DNA from: Schlesneria paludicola DSM 18645
Lineage (GTDB): Bacteria; Planctomycetota; Planctomycetia; Planctomycetales; Planctomycetaceae
Length of the DNA: 64,000 bases
NCBI RefSeq assembly: GCF_000255655.1
Contig: NZ_JH636434.1
Span: 400,101-464,100 of the forward strand
Reading direction: 5' to 3'
This document shows, in pieces, positions 36,952-47,400 of this stretch; the first letter of the stretch is position 1; each line of letters opens with the position of its first letter. Both the position numbers and the translations under genes were made by a program. The notes below the pieces were generated by a model. The model was not told the origin of the DNA. It saw only the letters and a program-made list of their open reading frames with translations, and ran no database searches.

Positions 36952-37594
36952 GACAGGCTACCTGCTGGATGAAAGGCATTGTGAACCGGTTCACTCTATC
37001 GCCCAGATCGCGCAGGTGCGATCCTCCACTTGCGCGACCGGAGCTATCGTTGTGAACTACAAAGGCGATCTAGCCCTGTTGTCGATTCCGGTACCGATGA
37101 AAGTCGTGAGACACGCGAACCAAACGATCGGCCGGCATAAACTCGATCGGCTATCGGATAGACCTGGTTTCATGACCGTGAACAAGATCTTGGACGGAAA
37201 AGACGTGAAGGGCGTAGCGAACTGCGAGCATCGATTCGACGAGTTCGCGGAGTGGCCAGATCGGCAAGACTGGGACGGCATCACAGCGACGTGGATTGAT
37301 CAGAGTGACCCGATGGACAATGAGCTTGCGGCAATGTTTTGTTGAATCTGCGCCTCAAATTCGGGCAGCCATTCATGCATGTTCATTGCGGTACTCGACG
37401 TCGGTATTGTCCGACACAAAAACTTAGCCGCGACGCGACAGAATCAGGACGTAGGCAAGCAACAGTGTTCGGCTAAGCCCGCATTCTGCGCGAATGGTCA
37501 ACTGATGTCGGGAGATGCTCTGAAACTCAAGGCATCAGTCCTCGAAGGGCATGCCCGGTTTGGCGTTCCTAACACTCATAGCCTACCAGCTCGT
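36952..37594. other. Region with one weak ORF
   Basis: About 640 nt between the pseudokinase start and the end of the large membrane-protein gene. A plus-strand frame 36950-37345 (131 residues, starting within the pseudokinase ATG) has gene-like third-position bias but no recognised motif and no ribosome site. It may be a 5'-truncated remnant. Nothing else was seen. Confidence 0.3.
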
Positions 37595-40500
37595 TTACAC
37601 TCCGCCAAAAATCATATACGCAATGATCGTGACGATGCCGAGTACACTCGTTGGCAACATGGCCGCGAACACCGCGGGATCTTGAAAAAAATCCGTGTAG
37701 GCGCCACTTCGTTCACTTTCGATTTCGGTCTTCATTTTCTTCAAAGCAAATAGCTCGCTTGACTCAGTTGACTCTAGGAGGACTCCTTGCGGGTGTTTCC
37801 ATTTTGCATCACACCATTTTCGCTGTTTCTCCTCGATCGCTTGCGCTATGCTTTGTAAAGCGTTCTTTCGGATTTTGTCGGCTGACTGGCGTAAGATAAT
37901 CCACGACGCGCAGCTCATAGCGGCGTTGCAAACAAACATTACAACTAGCGAAACTGGCCACTCCCATCTGTCGAACATCGCGCTTCTGGATACGACGAAG
38001 CCGAAAATGATACAAAATGGCATATATATCATTTTACTGGTGTGAGTGGATAGGCATACCGCCAAGCCGAAATCTAAATATCTACTGATAACCCTCGAAC
38101 TGACATTGAATCGCTCTCTTATACTCTTCACCGCAGCTTCTGGCCAGATGGTGTACTCTTTATCATCTACAGATCGCAACAATTGCGCGGCTGCCATCAC
38201 CCGGTCGAGTACGTAAAACACGAGGACAAAAAACATTGCGATCGACGACCAAAGGAGAAAAGAATCGATCCATCTTGCGATCAAACCGCGAATATGTGGC
38301 TTTGGCGCAATCTCACCGTCCATCAGGAACGTAAGTCCAATTGCAAATGAGAGATAGAGCCCCGCGCCAAGGACTACGCGAAAGAGCCATCCGTTGCAGG
38401 ACTTTACCAAATATGCCTCACATAAGTTCGCGGCAACAGGATCCGCTTGCGATCTAGACGTGCTTTGCGACTCCGCCTTTGTCAATAATGCTGTTGCAAG
38501 TCTTTGGATTAATTCTTCGCACAGTTGCCTCAGTTGAGCTGACATTTTCCCTACATTCTCTTTCGTCACGGCGGAATGCACCCACTTCGAGCATGCTGTC
38601 AATTGAGTAGCGTACCTTTTAGTCACTGTTTCATTGGGACTTGGGAGATTTGTCGGTTGGCCTTCCGGAATGGCTTCAGGATGCGAAGGTATTGCAACTG
38701 CTCGCACAAGTCCATAAGAGCCCAGAACGAAGAAACGTTCATTCAAACTCTTAATCATGCTTCTGAAGTCTCTGAACGAAGACGCAAACGAGCAAAAAAT
38801 ACACGTGATGATGGTCATGCGGATGATTTCGGTTGGCCATGCACTCACGCCTTCATTGAGAAACCAAGGCTCCGCCGAGTCTCCTTCGGACAACATAAAT
38901 GTCAGAACGCAGAAAAGCGAAACGAATCCCAGCGATATCATCGCGTTCAACTCTCCTTGTCGTATTTTTATTTTCCTCCCGCCGGGCTCAACGTTAAAAT
39001 AGTTCCATGTCGCGATCCCCAGCGACGTCGTGACGAGGATCAGGAGAAAACCACCAAAATGCGGTGATTTCGATCTGAAGAAGTGCCACAACCAAGTCCT
39101 CCCTTCAGGCACGGACGATAGCTGTGTGTGCAAATCCCCACCAACCGACGGTGTGAGTTTTACCTGGCGATTTCGGCCGATTTCGAAAATTGAAGCCGAC
39201 GGAGTCGGCGCAGCCGACTTGGAACCGTCTTTAAGAGCCGAGTGGTCTTGAATTGCTGCCTGAATGGCTTTGTACGCAGAGACCTGGTAGACGTCTCGAA
39301 ATGGTGGGAGATCTTCAGCGCTAGGGTCGACGTGGCTGTTAACGTCATAGGCCGAAGCGACGACTAGATTTGTAGTGAACGGCGCGTGATTCGGATGCCA
39401 CATTCGTGCATCTAGGTCGGTTGTGAAAAATACCGCACCTGGGAACCTCGGCCGTAGTGCCCTAAGGAGAATCATCTTGTCATAGAAGTTACTCCCAAGT
39501 ACTCCGACAGCTCTAATCTTGTTCCGAGGACGATGTTCCTTCCCACCTCGTTCGATGCTTTCAATGAGTCGGTCAACGTAATCTAACTGAGATTCACCCA
39601 GTGGCATCGCCCGGTCTTTACTTAGTGCATCAGTTAAAGCTTGTTCCGGAGAGGTCACGGACCGGCGCTGTGCTGTTTTGCTTTCTGAGTGCTGTCCTTT
39701 TTGCATGTCGAGTCCGCACAAGTATTTGTGAATCGTGATGTGAGTCGCCGTTCGTGCGGATACATGCGATTGCTTCTCGCAAGATCTCTGATTCCTGCAA
39801 GAGGCCTGAAATGTAACTGGCAATGACCGTCCGTACTTTGTATCTGCTTCGGCCAAAAGCATGATGTCGGATCCATCTCCGGTTGTGTCAACGCCACGCT
39901 CATTCAATTCGGTGACGAGAAGATCCGTCAAAAGATTGTCCGGTGCGATTAGATTGCGAAAGAAAGGCCACCTTGAAACTCGCTGCGAAGGCTTGAGCAA
40001 TGGCGAAGATTCAGTAGATGCTAGCTTGTCTCGGATGCGTGCCTGAATCTCTGTGCGATCGATTGTCGCCTCTGAAAGAGGATTGAACCCCATTTGTGCA
40101 TCGGATGCCGTGGCTTGCGAAGAGTATATTGAAAGGACGTTGTGAAGTGCTGTCACGCACGTATCGTCGGCAATAAGTGCTTTCAGTCCGTCGGAGGTGG
40201 GTGGCCCTATTAGCGACAGTCCCATTAGCTCAACCGAATTGGAGCCGGTGAGAGCACTTTGTAATTTTGCTAAAGAACGTAATGGTTTGTTCTCGAGAAT
40301 GCTATTGGGTAGCCAGATAACTAGAATCGCTGGTGACTCGCCAGCGTTGATGCATGAAGTGCTCTTTAAAGGCGGGGGCAGAAACCATTCGTACGGTACT
40401 AGTGCTCCAGTCGGAGCCTCCTCCGATGCAAGGGATGAAAATAATGCCGCTATGCGAGTAAATACATCTAGTAGAGCAGAGAGTCGCATGTGAAAGTACA

Positions 40501-41065
40501 GTGTAAGAGCGCCGGTCGAAGAATGTGCTGCACGCTCGTGAGGTATCGTCGTTGTGGATGGCACGACCTGTGCAGGTAGACGCGAGGCTGTGGTACTGCC
40601 GTAGTACTCTGATGGGAATCGAAAGTAACCCAGGCGTTCTCGGTTGTCTGGCGTGTAGAGTTCATTAGCGAACGCCATTTGCATCGCGTACCGAGTTCGC
40701 AAGCGACTTTCGACATCCTCCGGATATGGTGTGTCGGGAATGGGTATCACTATTAAGGATACGCCGCCATGTTTGAAAAGGTTTTGTTTTACATCCTCGG
40801 CGACGTGTTGTGGCGAGTGGTGGTGTGCTGATCGCCCGCTGTGCGCCTTGTCATGGCTAGGTGCTGCTGTCGATACGGCTTGAAGAGGATCCTCCCACAT
40901 CCTGGCAACCACATCTTGTGGACTGGCCAGCGATACTTCTGCGGTCCGAGACTCGCCAATGCGTCCGAGCTCGCCGCGATTGCGGAGCCCGATCCAGCCC
41001 AGCGACGCGGTTGCCAGGATCATGACGAGGGACATAAGGGCTTGAAGCTTCCTGTCATTCTCCAT
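37595..41065 (-). CDS. Large multi-pass membrane protein with substrate-binding-like domain
   Basis: About 1,156 residues from the ATG at 41065 (GGAG six bases upstream; the frame opens at 41098). One N-terminal membrane segment (LMSLVMILATASLGWIGL) precedes about 600 soluble residues. Around residue 530 lies AVGVLGSNFYDKMILLRALR, then FFTTDLDARMWHP and PFRDVYQVSAYKA, which look like a periplasmic-binding-protein-type Rossmann fold. The C-terminal 490 residues hold about eight more hydrophobic segments. No catalytic motif recognised. It is the last gene of the operon with the MBL-fold and double-protease genes (31 nt from the MBL stop to the upstream start), so it probably senses or executes the response at the membrane. 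Confidence 0.65.
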   Translation of the reverse strand: MENDRKLQALMSLVMILATASLGWIGLRNRGELGRIGESRTAEVSLASPQDVVARMWEDPLQAVSTAAPSHDKAHSGRSAHHHSPQHVAEDVKQNLFKHGGVSLIVIPIPDTPYPEDVESRLRTRYAMQMAFANELYTPDNRERLGYFRFPSEYYGSTTASRLPAQVVPSTTTIPHERAAHSSTGALTLYFHMRLSALLDVFTRIAALFSSLASEEAPTGALVPYEWFLPPPLKSTSCINAGESPAILVIWLPNSILENKPLRSLAKLQSALTGSNSVELMGLSLIGPPTSDGLKALIADDTCVTALHNVLSIYSSQATASDAQMGFNPLSEATIDRTEIQARIRDKLASTESSPLLKPSQRVSRWPFFRNLIAPDNLLTDLLVTELNERGVDTTGDGSDIMLLAEADTKYGRSLPVTFQASCRNQRSCEKQSHVSARTATHITIHKYLCGLDMQKGQHSESKTAQRRSVTSPEQALTDALSKDRAMPLGESQLDYVDRLIESIERGGKEHRPRNKIRAVGVLGSNFYDKMILLRALRPRFPGAVFFTTDLDARMWHPNHAPFTTNLVVASAYDVNSHVDPSAEDLPPFRDVYQVSAYKAIQAAIQDHSALKDGSKSAAPTPSASIFEIGRNRQVKLTPSVGGDLHTQLSSVPEGRTWLWHFFRSKSPHFGGFLLILVTTSLGIATWNYFNVEPGGRKIKIRQGELNAMISLGFVSLFCVLTFMLSEGDSAEPWFLNEGVSAWPTEIIRMTIITCIFCSFASSFRDFRSMIKSLNERFFVLGSYGLVRAVAIPSHPEAIPEGQPTNLPSPNETVTKRYATQLTACSKWVHSAVTKENVGKMSAQLRQLCEELIQRLATALLTKAESQSTSRSQADPVAANLCEAYLVKSCNGWLFRVVLGAGLYLSFAIGLTFLMDGEIAPKPHIRGLIARWIDSFLLWSSIAMFFVLVFYVLDRVMAAAQLLRSVDDKEYTIWPEAAVKSIRERFNVSSRVISRYLDFGLAVCLSTHTSKMIYMPFCIIFGFVVSRSAMFDRWEWPVSLVVMFVCNAAMSCASWIILRQSADKIRKNALQSIAQAIEEKQRKWCDAKWKHPQGVLLESTESSELFALKKMKTEIESERSGAYTDFFQDPAVFAAMLPTSVLGIVTIIAYMIFGGV

Positions 41066-41129
41066 CTCAAGCTCCGATGTTATGCTAGTGTGAGGCATTC
41101 AGAGAGGGCACCCGCCGTCGTCAGTGTCG

Positions 41130-42671
41130 TCATGTGAGAAGGTACTCAACGAAAAGTGGATTGGAGTCGCTGACATGTGAAGCCTGTTGCTGATTTGCTG
41201 CCCATTCTTTCCACTGTTCCTCGTCTTCCATATTCAAGAACATGAGCTCGACGTCATCTCCAGGTTTCGCCGGCGCGGCCCATCCCAAATCAGCTCGCAT
41301 GACCCGCCCCTGACATCGCTTCAATAGTTCTTTGTAGAGTGGCCGTGCTGGCATTTGCCAAGAGTCCTTCGGACTGCGTGTAAGGGCCATTGCTCGGTCC
41401 ACCGGAATGAAGGCGACCAACTCATCATTGCGTGACATCAACTCCAAGCCTTTTCCCTTCGCAGTAGCATTGTGACTACCGTGATGTCCAACTTTGTAGA
41501 ACACCGTTCTGGCGAGGAGGTCAGCTGCAGTCACTTCACGCTTATTGCCGGAGTCGTCTTCGATGTTCCACTTTATTTCAGGCGCATGCCACGAGAGCCA
41601 GTTCCCTTCCTGAGCATCTGCTGGAAAAAGTAAGACTTTGCCGTCGGCAATGCGTTCGATTGCAATTGCCAAGCTGGTGTTGTTTGTGAGATTGTCGAGT
41701 TGAAGCGCTAGTTCAGATGCGCCATTCAGCCAGTCATAGTCTATTCGTCGCCAACCAGCGTCTGGGGACGTGTATGTGGGGTACATGTTGGCGAGCAGGT
41801 CGTCGCCGACATGATTGTGGCGTTCATCGAATGGTAATCCCGGATCGCTCAAGGAGCTATTCATAATAGAAGTGTGTATGAGGGCTGTACGAGCCAACGA
41901 CGCTGCCAGTCCGTAGAGCTCATCGCTTGCGTGCGAGCCGACATCTTTTAGTGATTGCTCACTGCGAGGTGGCCCCAATACGTAGACGCGGAATCCCGGC
42001 AACGTCTCGTCGTCGATAAGGTCCCCAGGATTTCGGTAGTGTGTCTTGCCACCCGTACCCGTTCGGACAAATTCCATTGCATCATTGACGGTGTTGGCAA
42101 ATGCGGCACCAAGCAGCGGAGATCCGGAAAATTCCAATAAGCTTTCAAGATCATTCGTAAACGGTGCGTTCGGCGCGGCCTGAGCGACGCTATGCAAGGC
42201 GGTTGCCAAGTCCCCCTTGTACTTAGCAAAACGTTTCGCATCACTGTCAGATGGATTCTCCGTCCAGGCAAGCCATACCTGCCCCACGTTGCCGGTCAGA
42301 ACACTTTGCAGGTCCTTGCGAAATCCAGACACGTGATCTTGGTGCTCGTGCGTGGCAATAAGCACGTCGATCGCTTTTCCACCAGCGATTAACGTTTCCA
42401 AGTATTTGGCAATCGAGCCTGTGTTGACTTCCGACACTTTGTTTCCAAGTGTCCCACAGTCAATTAAGAGTCTCCGCTCATTTGCCCCTTGATCATCAAG
42501 AGTGATCAAAAACGAGTCTCCTAGGCCCTGCCTGAACATTTGCACCTTGACTCTGGGCAGCGACATTTGGTTTGGGTTTGTCCCCTTCTTCAGTTTCTTG
42601 GCGGACTTCTTAGCAGCGGCTGAAGCCTTGGGATCAGATGGCTTTGCAACGACAGATTTTTTCTTGGGCAT
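41130..42671 (-). CDS. MBL-fold hydrolase, ComEC-like
   Basis: 513-residue cytoplasmic metallo-beta-lactamase-fold protein. The metal site is LIATHEHQDHVSGF (H108, H110, D112, H113), preceded by LLIDCGT (D71). The distal motif YKVGHHGSHNATAKG is typical of ComEC/Rec2-type MBL domains that act on nucleic acids or nucleotides. The N-terminus is a Lys/Ala-rich tail of about 30 residues. A strong ribosome site (GGAGCGAG) lies 12 nt after the protease gene stop. Middle gene of the operon. Substrate unknown. Confidence 0.8.
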   Translation of the reverse strand: MPKKKSVVAKPSDPKASAAAKKSAKKLKKGTNPNQMSLPRVKVQMFRQGLGDSFLITLDDQGANERRLLIDCGTLGNKVSEVNTGSIAKYLETLIAGGKAIDVLIATHEHQDHVSGFRKDLQSVLTGNVGQVWLAWTENPSDSDAKRFAKYKGDLATALHSVAQAAPNAPFTNDLESLLEFSGSPLLGAAFANTVNDAMEFVRTGTGGKTHYRNPGDLIDDETLPGFRVYVLGPPRSEQSLKDVGSHASDELYGLAASLARTALIHTSIMNSSLSDPGLPFDERHNHVGDDLLANMYPTYTSPDAGWRRIDYDWLNGASELALQLDNLTNNTSLAIAIERIADGKVLLFPADAQEGNWLSWHAPEIKWNIEDDSGNKREVTAADLLARTVFYKVGHHGSHNATAKGKGLELMSRNDELVAFIPVDRAMALTRSPKDSWQMPARPLYKELLKRCQGRVMRADLGWAAPAKPGDDVELMFLNMEDEEQWKEWAANQQQASHVSDSNPLFVEYLLT

Positions 42672-42683
42672 TCGACTCGCTCC

Positions 42684-45600
42684 TTATTGGTTTCGATGAA
42701 CTAGGGCGAATGGTTCGTTTTCTCCATTGGATTGACTGAGGGCACGTTTGCCAAAGTAAGTCGAACGAAGAAGCGAAAACTCTCGGCTCGCCAACGATTG
42801 TTGATCAGCTAGCCGGGTCGCGCCATTTAGTCGCTTACGGATGCAATACTTCAGCTCGCCAGCGTAGAGATCCGCGACAAGTGAGCACCCGCCCTCAAAG
42901 TTCATATCAGGCCCAAACGGATCGCTTGGGTCCACTGGCTTCTTCGTTGATTGGATTAAGCCAATCAGAACCTGCGGACTAATGCCTCCATCAGGGCGCG
43001 GTCGAAACGCGATACGCGCCGTATGGACCTCGAATGATTTTTCAGGATCAATACCAAGCAATTGCGCGTCAGATAGGCCAATACCGTCGGAGTTATGAAA
43101 ATGCGTTTCAAGCGTCCGATGGATGTCCATTCGCATCGTCCGTTCGATTGTGAAGATCTCCTTGCGTGAGCATGCATACAGTGTTTTCATGCTGACACGT
43201 CGTAGATCTCTGACGCGATCTTTGAGCCATTCAGACGGCTGTAGCGTTTCCTCTTCGATTGAACGCCATTTTAGGCTGCCTACGCTAAGCGTTCTCACAT
43301 CGGGGGGAAAAATGCCCCTTCTCTGGAAAGCCTCAACAAAGGAAATTCGGTAGTTAAAGCGATCGTCATCGACGACATCAGAGTCCGCTGTGATAATTGC
43401 CCGCAGGTATTCACCGAACGTGATGTCAGTTGGGGGACAATAGTCCAGCGCCCTGATACACATCGTCAGTACGTGCTGAGCCGCCTTTGAGGCTTCTTCT
43501 GCAAGACGTCGTACTAAATCCGGGTGAATAGCACCTTCCTGCAACACTCCGCTACCGCCCGTGGCTAAGCGCAACAGATCGCTGGTACGACGCCTGTAGA
43601 TTGAGAGAAAGGCGTCAAACACGGCCGAGACTAGTATCCTTCCTCGACCATGAGGTTCTTTCTCCGTTTGATAGTCAGTAGGACTCGGTTTCTTAAGCAG
43701 CCATTTGCCGTTTTCTGTATTCCCAGTTGCGTCGCGAAGAGCGGAACGTTGTCCTGTGGCGAAGCCGAACTGAATGGCAAGTTGTGTTAGGATGTTCTTT
43801 TCGAAGTCGATCGCTCCACGAGTCACACGAATCTGATCTGCAACCAGATCGGGGAATGTGAAGTGCTGTAACATTGCGACGCAATCTGCAAATCCTTCGT
43901 GGAAGGCAAGGACATCAAGGTTTGATGGCAGCAGAAATCGACGATGCATTCCGTCGAGAAGTGCGTGAGTAGTCTCATGCGCAACGATGTCGTGCGACAG
44001 GCAAGTGAAAATTCTGCCACCCGGAAGCATCGATGCTTCGTTTGAATTCGTCTCGTCGACGTTCACCGAGTCAAAGTAGCCGAATAGCAGTGCAATCTTG
44101 TTCGGAGAGTAGTAGGCATTCGCCTCGCGCAATGCATGCGGATAAATCCGCAGCTGACCTATGAAATTCGAATCGTCCTTTGCATTGGCACCCGGTGGCG
44201 GCGGGCCAGGGCGCCAAAGAGCCTTACGTCCCAAGGCAGTTTCGAAGTTCCTGATTGTTAAGCTAGATACTGCGTAGACCATCTGTTGATGGAATTGCGG
44301 GACGCCTTCTGAGGGAGGCAGGCCGTCTTGAGCCAAAATAACGGGGCTCTCCAAGTTCACCGGCTCGTAAAACGTACGACTTGCCGGATCAATGTCGATT
44401 ACTTCGAGGTATTCACCTACTGGACCTGGACGAAGCTTTTCCCAAGGGACTTCGAATGTAATTTGTGCGATATTCGCAGTCTCCAATCTCGAACACAGGC
44501 TAGGATCGACCGCGTAACCGCGTAGCTTCCTGCATGTCGGTTTAGGCGGGAGAAACTTCTCACCCCTGTCTTCAGAAATTGGTTTGGGGAAGGTCTGCCC
44601 ACCATCCGTGGGTGATGAGGGCTTTTGCGAGACGGTGCTCCCCATGCCGGATAAAACTTGTTTCGCCCTTTCCTGAAGTTTTTGAGATGCCCGTGGGTGT
44701 TGTGCAATGGCCTCAAGAAAGGCCTTCCTCTCGCTCTCAGGAACGTCTGATGCCCGGCGATCGGGATCGTTTACCGCTTGCTCTAACGGATTAGGTAATT
44801 CAGGAGTGCCCCATTGATGAAGTAACTGAGTTGCCTCGAGTCGAAGCATTCCGTCCTGTTGTGACGGTCCCAGTGCCGTTGACGAGAGGACATTCAGGAA
44901 CGGAAACCCTGCGAAATCTGTCGCGGTTTTATGAAGCGCCGAAGCTGCGGGGGGTGCAATGGAGAGAGCGTCATTTGCGCGGAGAATCCCGTTTCCTAAT
45001 TTATCACGGCGGCCGCCATCGGCGCTTGTATCAGCTGACCGGAACAATGCTTGCCTGACCGCTTCGACTCGCATCCATGCCTCTGGATACTTCGATGAAT
45101 CAAACAAGTCATTCGCGTATTGTTGGAGGTACAACGCAGCTGCAGCTGCGATTTGCGGCGTTGCAGACGAAGTGCCTGCGCCACTCATTAAAACTGTGTT
45201 TGCACAGCCCCATTTAGCCCATGATGTGTTTGGTGTGAAAGCCGACAACGCTGTCGCCATCGCACCTTCTGGTCCCCAATTCCCTTGCATCGTTCCTAAT
45301 TTGAGACCGTAATAAGGGGTACGATCTGCCATCACGCCGCACGCTGCTAGCACACGACGAAACCGTGCTGGATATACAATTTGATGAGTAGGAAAGCCAA
45401 ACGCGCCGGCTGAATAGTTATTCCCCGCGGCAGCGACGAAAATAATCCCGGCTTCGTAGGCTTTGTTCACTGCATCAGCCCATGCGGCCGACGCCACTCC
45501 CCCCATACTCATTGATATCACGTGAACTCGCGTCGAATCGGTTTGACAGAGGTCAACCGCATAGCTGATTCCTTTCGCTACGGCGCTCGTTGTGAGTTGT

Positions 45601-46391
45601 ACAACTGAATTGCCAACTCGAATTGGCACGATGTCGGCGTTCGGTGCACCACCAAGTACTCCGTCGAATGAGTACCCAGACTGGTTGAACTTGAAGCCAC
45701 CACCAGCGAGCAGTGTCAAAGTTGCCAGACCATGACCGGGATTCTTCAGGACGCCGGATACTCCGAGATCGCGCGCATCGTTTGGACGGTCACTGTCAAT
45801 AAAGTTGCGTTGAAGGTCCCGGTTCAGCTTTGTTGATGCTATCGCTGAATGGCTTGCGTCATAGCCGGTGTCTAGATGAGCAATTCTGATTGTTCGATTT
45901 CCAGGAGCAGTGCCGGCTCTTTCGCGAGCCTTCTTCAGTTGAGAGAACGCCTCTTCCAAATGCCAAGCAAAATGCCCTGGTTGAAATGGAAGATTTGGAT
46001 CTTGGTCGACGAAATCGCAGGATTGCGCCACAGCCGCTAACCCAACATCATGCTTAGGCACCTCCCAGCCCCACTGCTGCAAAAGATCAGGCTCAATGAT
46101 GTCTGGAGCGCTTCCCAATGCCAGGTTTGTACCTGCGGCACGACTCATAACTTCATGAGCGACATCCCATGGGTTTCTGCCAGCAGTACCAATGGGGCGA
46201 GCCACATACCACTCGTGCACCGCCGTCGGAGACGCTCCCAACGCTTTTGCTGAAATTGATGGACCTTGAGTTTCGAAGAGTGGCTCAAGTGTGATTCCCA
46301 TTGCAGCAAGTTGGCTACCGGATGCGACAGCGAACCCAGTCGTGCTCGTTTTTGGGAACCGCATTAGAAGCGATACATCTGAGTCTGGCAT
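42684..46391 (-). CDS. Double protease: subtilisin-like domain fused to HExxH zinc peptidase-like domain
   Basis: 1,235 residues, no signal peptide. The S8 domain has a complete triad: Asp174 in IAHLDTGYDASH, His220 in NPGHGLATL, Ser408 in SGAGTSSATP; the oxyanion Asn lies in AAAGNNYS. After a linker of about 150 residues a second peptidase-like domain begins: DIVAHETTHALLDGM (H805, E806, H809) with FHEGFAD (E832) as third ligand, the gluzincin pattern. About 400 residues of unknown function follow. Two proteolytic sites in one chain are unusual. GGAGATAGG precedes the ATG. First gene of the operon with the MBL-fold and membrane proteins. Confidence 0.85.
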   Translation of the reverse strand: MPDSDVSLLMRFPKTSTTGFAVASGSQLAAMGITLEPLFETQGPSISAKALGASPTAVHEWYVARPIGTAGRNPWDVAHEVMSRAAGTNLALGSAPDIIEPDLLQQWGWEVPKHDVGLAAVAQSCDFVDQDPNLPFQPGHFAWHLEEAFSQLKKARERAGTAPGNRTIRIAHLDTGYDASHSAIASTKLNRDLQRNFIDSDRPNDARDLGVSGVLKNPGHGLATLTLLAGGGFKFNQSGYSFDGVLGGAPNADIVPIRVGNSVVQLTTSAVAKGISYAVDLCQTDSTRVHVISMSMGGVASAAWADAVNKAYEAGIIFVAAAGNNYSAGAFGFPTHQIVYPARFRRVLAACGVMADRTPYYGLKLGTMQGNWGPEGAMATALSAFTPNTSWAKWGCANTVLMSGAGTSSATPQIAAAAALYLQQYANDLFDSSKYPEAWMRVEAVRQALFRSADTSADGGRRDKLGNGILRANDALSIAPPAASALHKTATDFAGFPFLNVLSSTALGPSQQDGMLRLEATQLLHQWGTPELPNPLEQAVNDPDRRASDVPESERKAFLEAIAQHPRASQKLQERAKQVLSGMGSTVSQKPSSPTDGGQTFPKPISEDRGEKFLPPKPTCRKLRGYAVDPSLCSRLETANIAQITFEVPWEKLRPGPVGEYLEVIDIDPASRTFYEPVNLESPVILAQDGLPPSEGVPQFHQQMVYAVSSLTIRNFETALGRKALWRPGPPPPGANAKDDSNFIGQLRIYPHALREANAYYSPNKIALLFGYFDSVNVDETNSNEASMLPGGRIFTCLSHDIVAHETTHALLDGMHRRFLLPSNLDVLAFHEGFADCVAMLQHFTFPDLVADQIRVTRGAIDFEKNILTQLAIQFGFATGQRSALRDATGNTENGKWLLKKPSPTDYQTEKEPHGRGRILVSAVFDAFLSIYRRRTSDLLRLATGGSGVLQEGAIHPDLVRRLAEEASKAAQHVLTMCIRALDYCPPTDITFGEYLRAIITADSDVVDDDRFNYRISFVEAFQRRGIFPPDVRTLSVGSLKWRSIEEETLQPSEWLKDRVRDLRRVSMKTLYACSRKEIFTIERTMRMDIHRTLETHFHNSDGIGLSDAQLLGIDPEKSFEVHTARIAFRPRPDGGISPQVLIGLIQSTKKPVDPSDPFGPDMNFEGGCSLVADLYAGELKYCIRKRLNGATRLADQQSLASREFSLLRSTYFGKRALSQSNGENEPFALVHRNQ

Positions 46392-46578
46392 GGCCTATCT
46401 CCAAACTAGTTATGGGCTGTCGCACTGAAATTAAACGCATCGAGGATTGGCCGTCGACAAAATGAATTGCTGCACAATCGACAGAGTCTGTTAGAAATGG
46501 TCAGTTCCAAGAGGACTGAGAATTCGTCGCGGGTTTTGCAAAATGTTCCATTTATCGAGGAGCATCCATCTAGGAGCC

Positions 46579-47142
46579 CTAAAAAGTGCAATCGGCGCCA
46601 GGCGTGATCCCCTGATTATCATGCCTGAGAATTGGAGATCCCGAGGAAAATGAAATGACGAGAATGCTGTCGAAATCGTTCTCCTTCCAATTCAATTCTT
46701 GTTCTACTCCGAGGGCCTTCGCGAGATTTGGAATCTCACTGTGATTCCACACCATCAAAACGGTCCCTTTCTTTTTAAGGACATCACTAGCAGCTCCTTT
46801 GGAGTCTTTCTCATCAAATTCGCTCGTAACCTTGAGGTTGTATTTCGCGGCAAAGGGGCTGACTGTTTGAAACATCCTCGAATGTGCTGTCGACTTTCCA
46901 CAATTTAATTTCGGGACGTAGACGTGCTTCGGAGTTTGAAACTTCTGATGCAAAACGGCGGGAAGTCGAAGTGCTCGATTCATTCCTTGGCACGACAAGT
47001 TGTCGCCATCAGCCGGTTTCTCCGCGTGTCTGATGATGACAACTTTCAAGCTCGGATCTGGGGCCTCGTCTGCAGAGACGGAGACAGCGATCAGGCCAAC
47101 TACGACTAAGAGAAGTACCGACCATGAGCAGAAGTTGTACAT
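46579..47142 (-). CDS. Exported histidine phosphatase family protein
   Basis: About 187 residues from the ATG at 47142, which opens a signal peptide (MYNFCSWSVLLLVVVGLIAVSVSA). VVIIRHAEKP carries the RHG-like catalytic block (RHAEK) and VWNHSEIPNLAKAL the second histidine of the histidine phosphatase superfamily; it is short like SixA-type members. It would dephosphorylate a small substrate or protein in the periplasm. No operon partner: the double-protease gene begins 188 nt downstream on the same strand. Confidence 0.75.
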   Translation of the reverse strand: MYNFCSWSVLLLVVVGLIAVSVSADEAPDPSLKVVIIRHAEKPADGDNLSCQGMNRALRLPAVLHQKFQTPKHVYVPKLNCGKSTAHSRMFQTVSPFAAKYNLKVTSEFDEKDSKGAASDVLKKKGTVLMVWNHSEIPNLAKALGVEQELNWKENDFDSILVISFSSGSPILRHDNQGITPGADCTF

Positions 47143-47400
47143 GCGATTTCGCCATTGGAGTGGTGGCTTCGAGATTACTAGGTGCCGAATGAAAAGCATT
47201 TAGAGGTGCGTGGTAGTAGCGATTGCACCGCATCGGATCGGCGTGCAAAAGAGCATGGAACTAAGGAGACGGCTGCGACGCGTGACTGCAAAAGTAGCGT
47301 TGCTGGCACCCTGACACCTCCTATGGCAGCCCACGGCAACATCAAGGCCCGCTGAGAGTGCGAAGCGACCGAGGATCAACTAAAGCTTCTGTACCTCGTA

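Noticed and set aside
36950..37345. 131-residue plus-strand frame with fairly good codon bias
   Set aside because: Starts inside the pseudokinase ATG, has no ribosome site and no recognisable motif; kept only as a weak remark in the intergenic entry.
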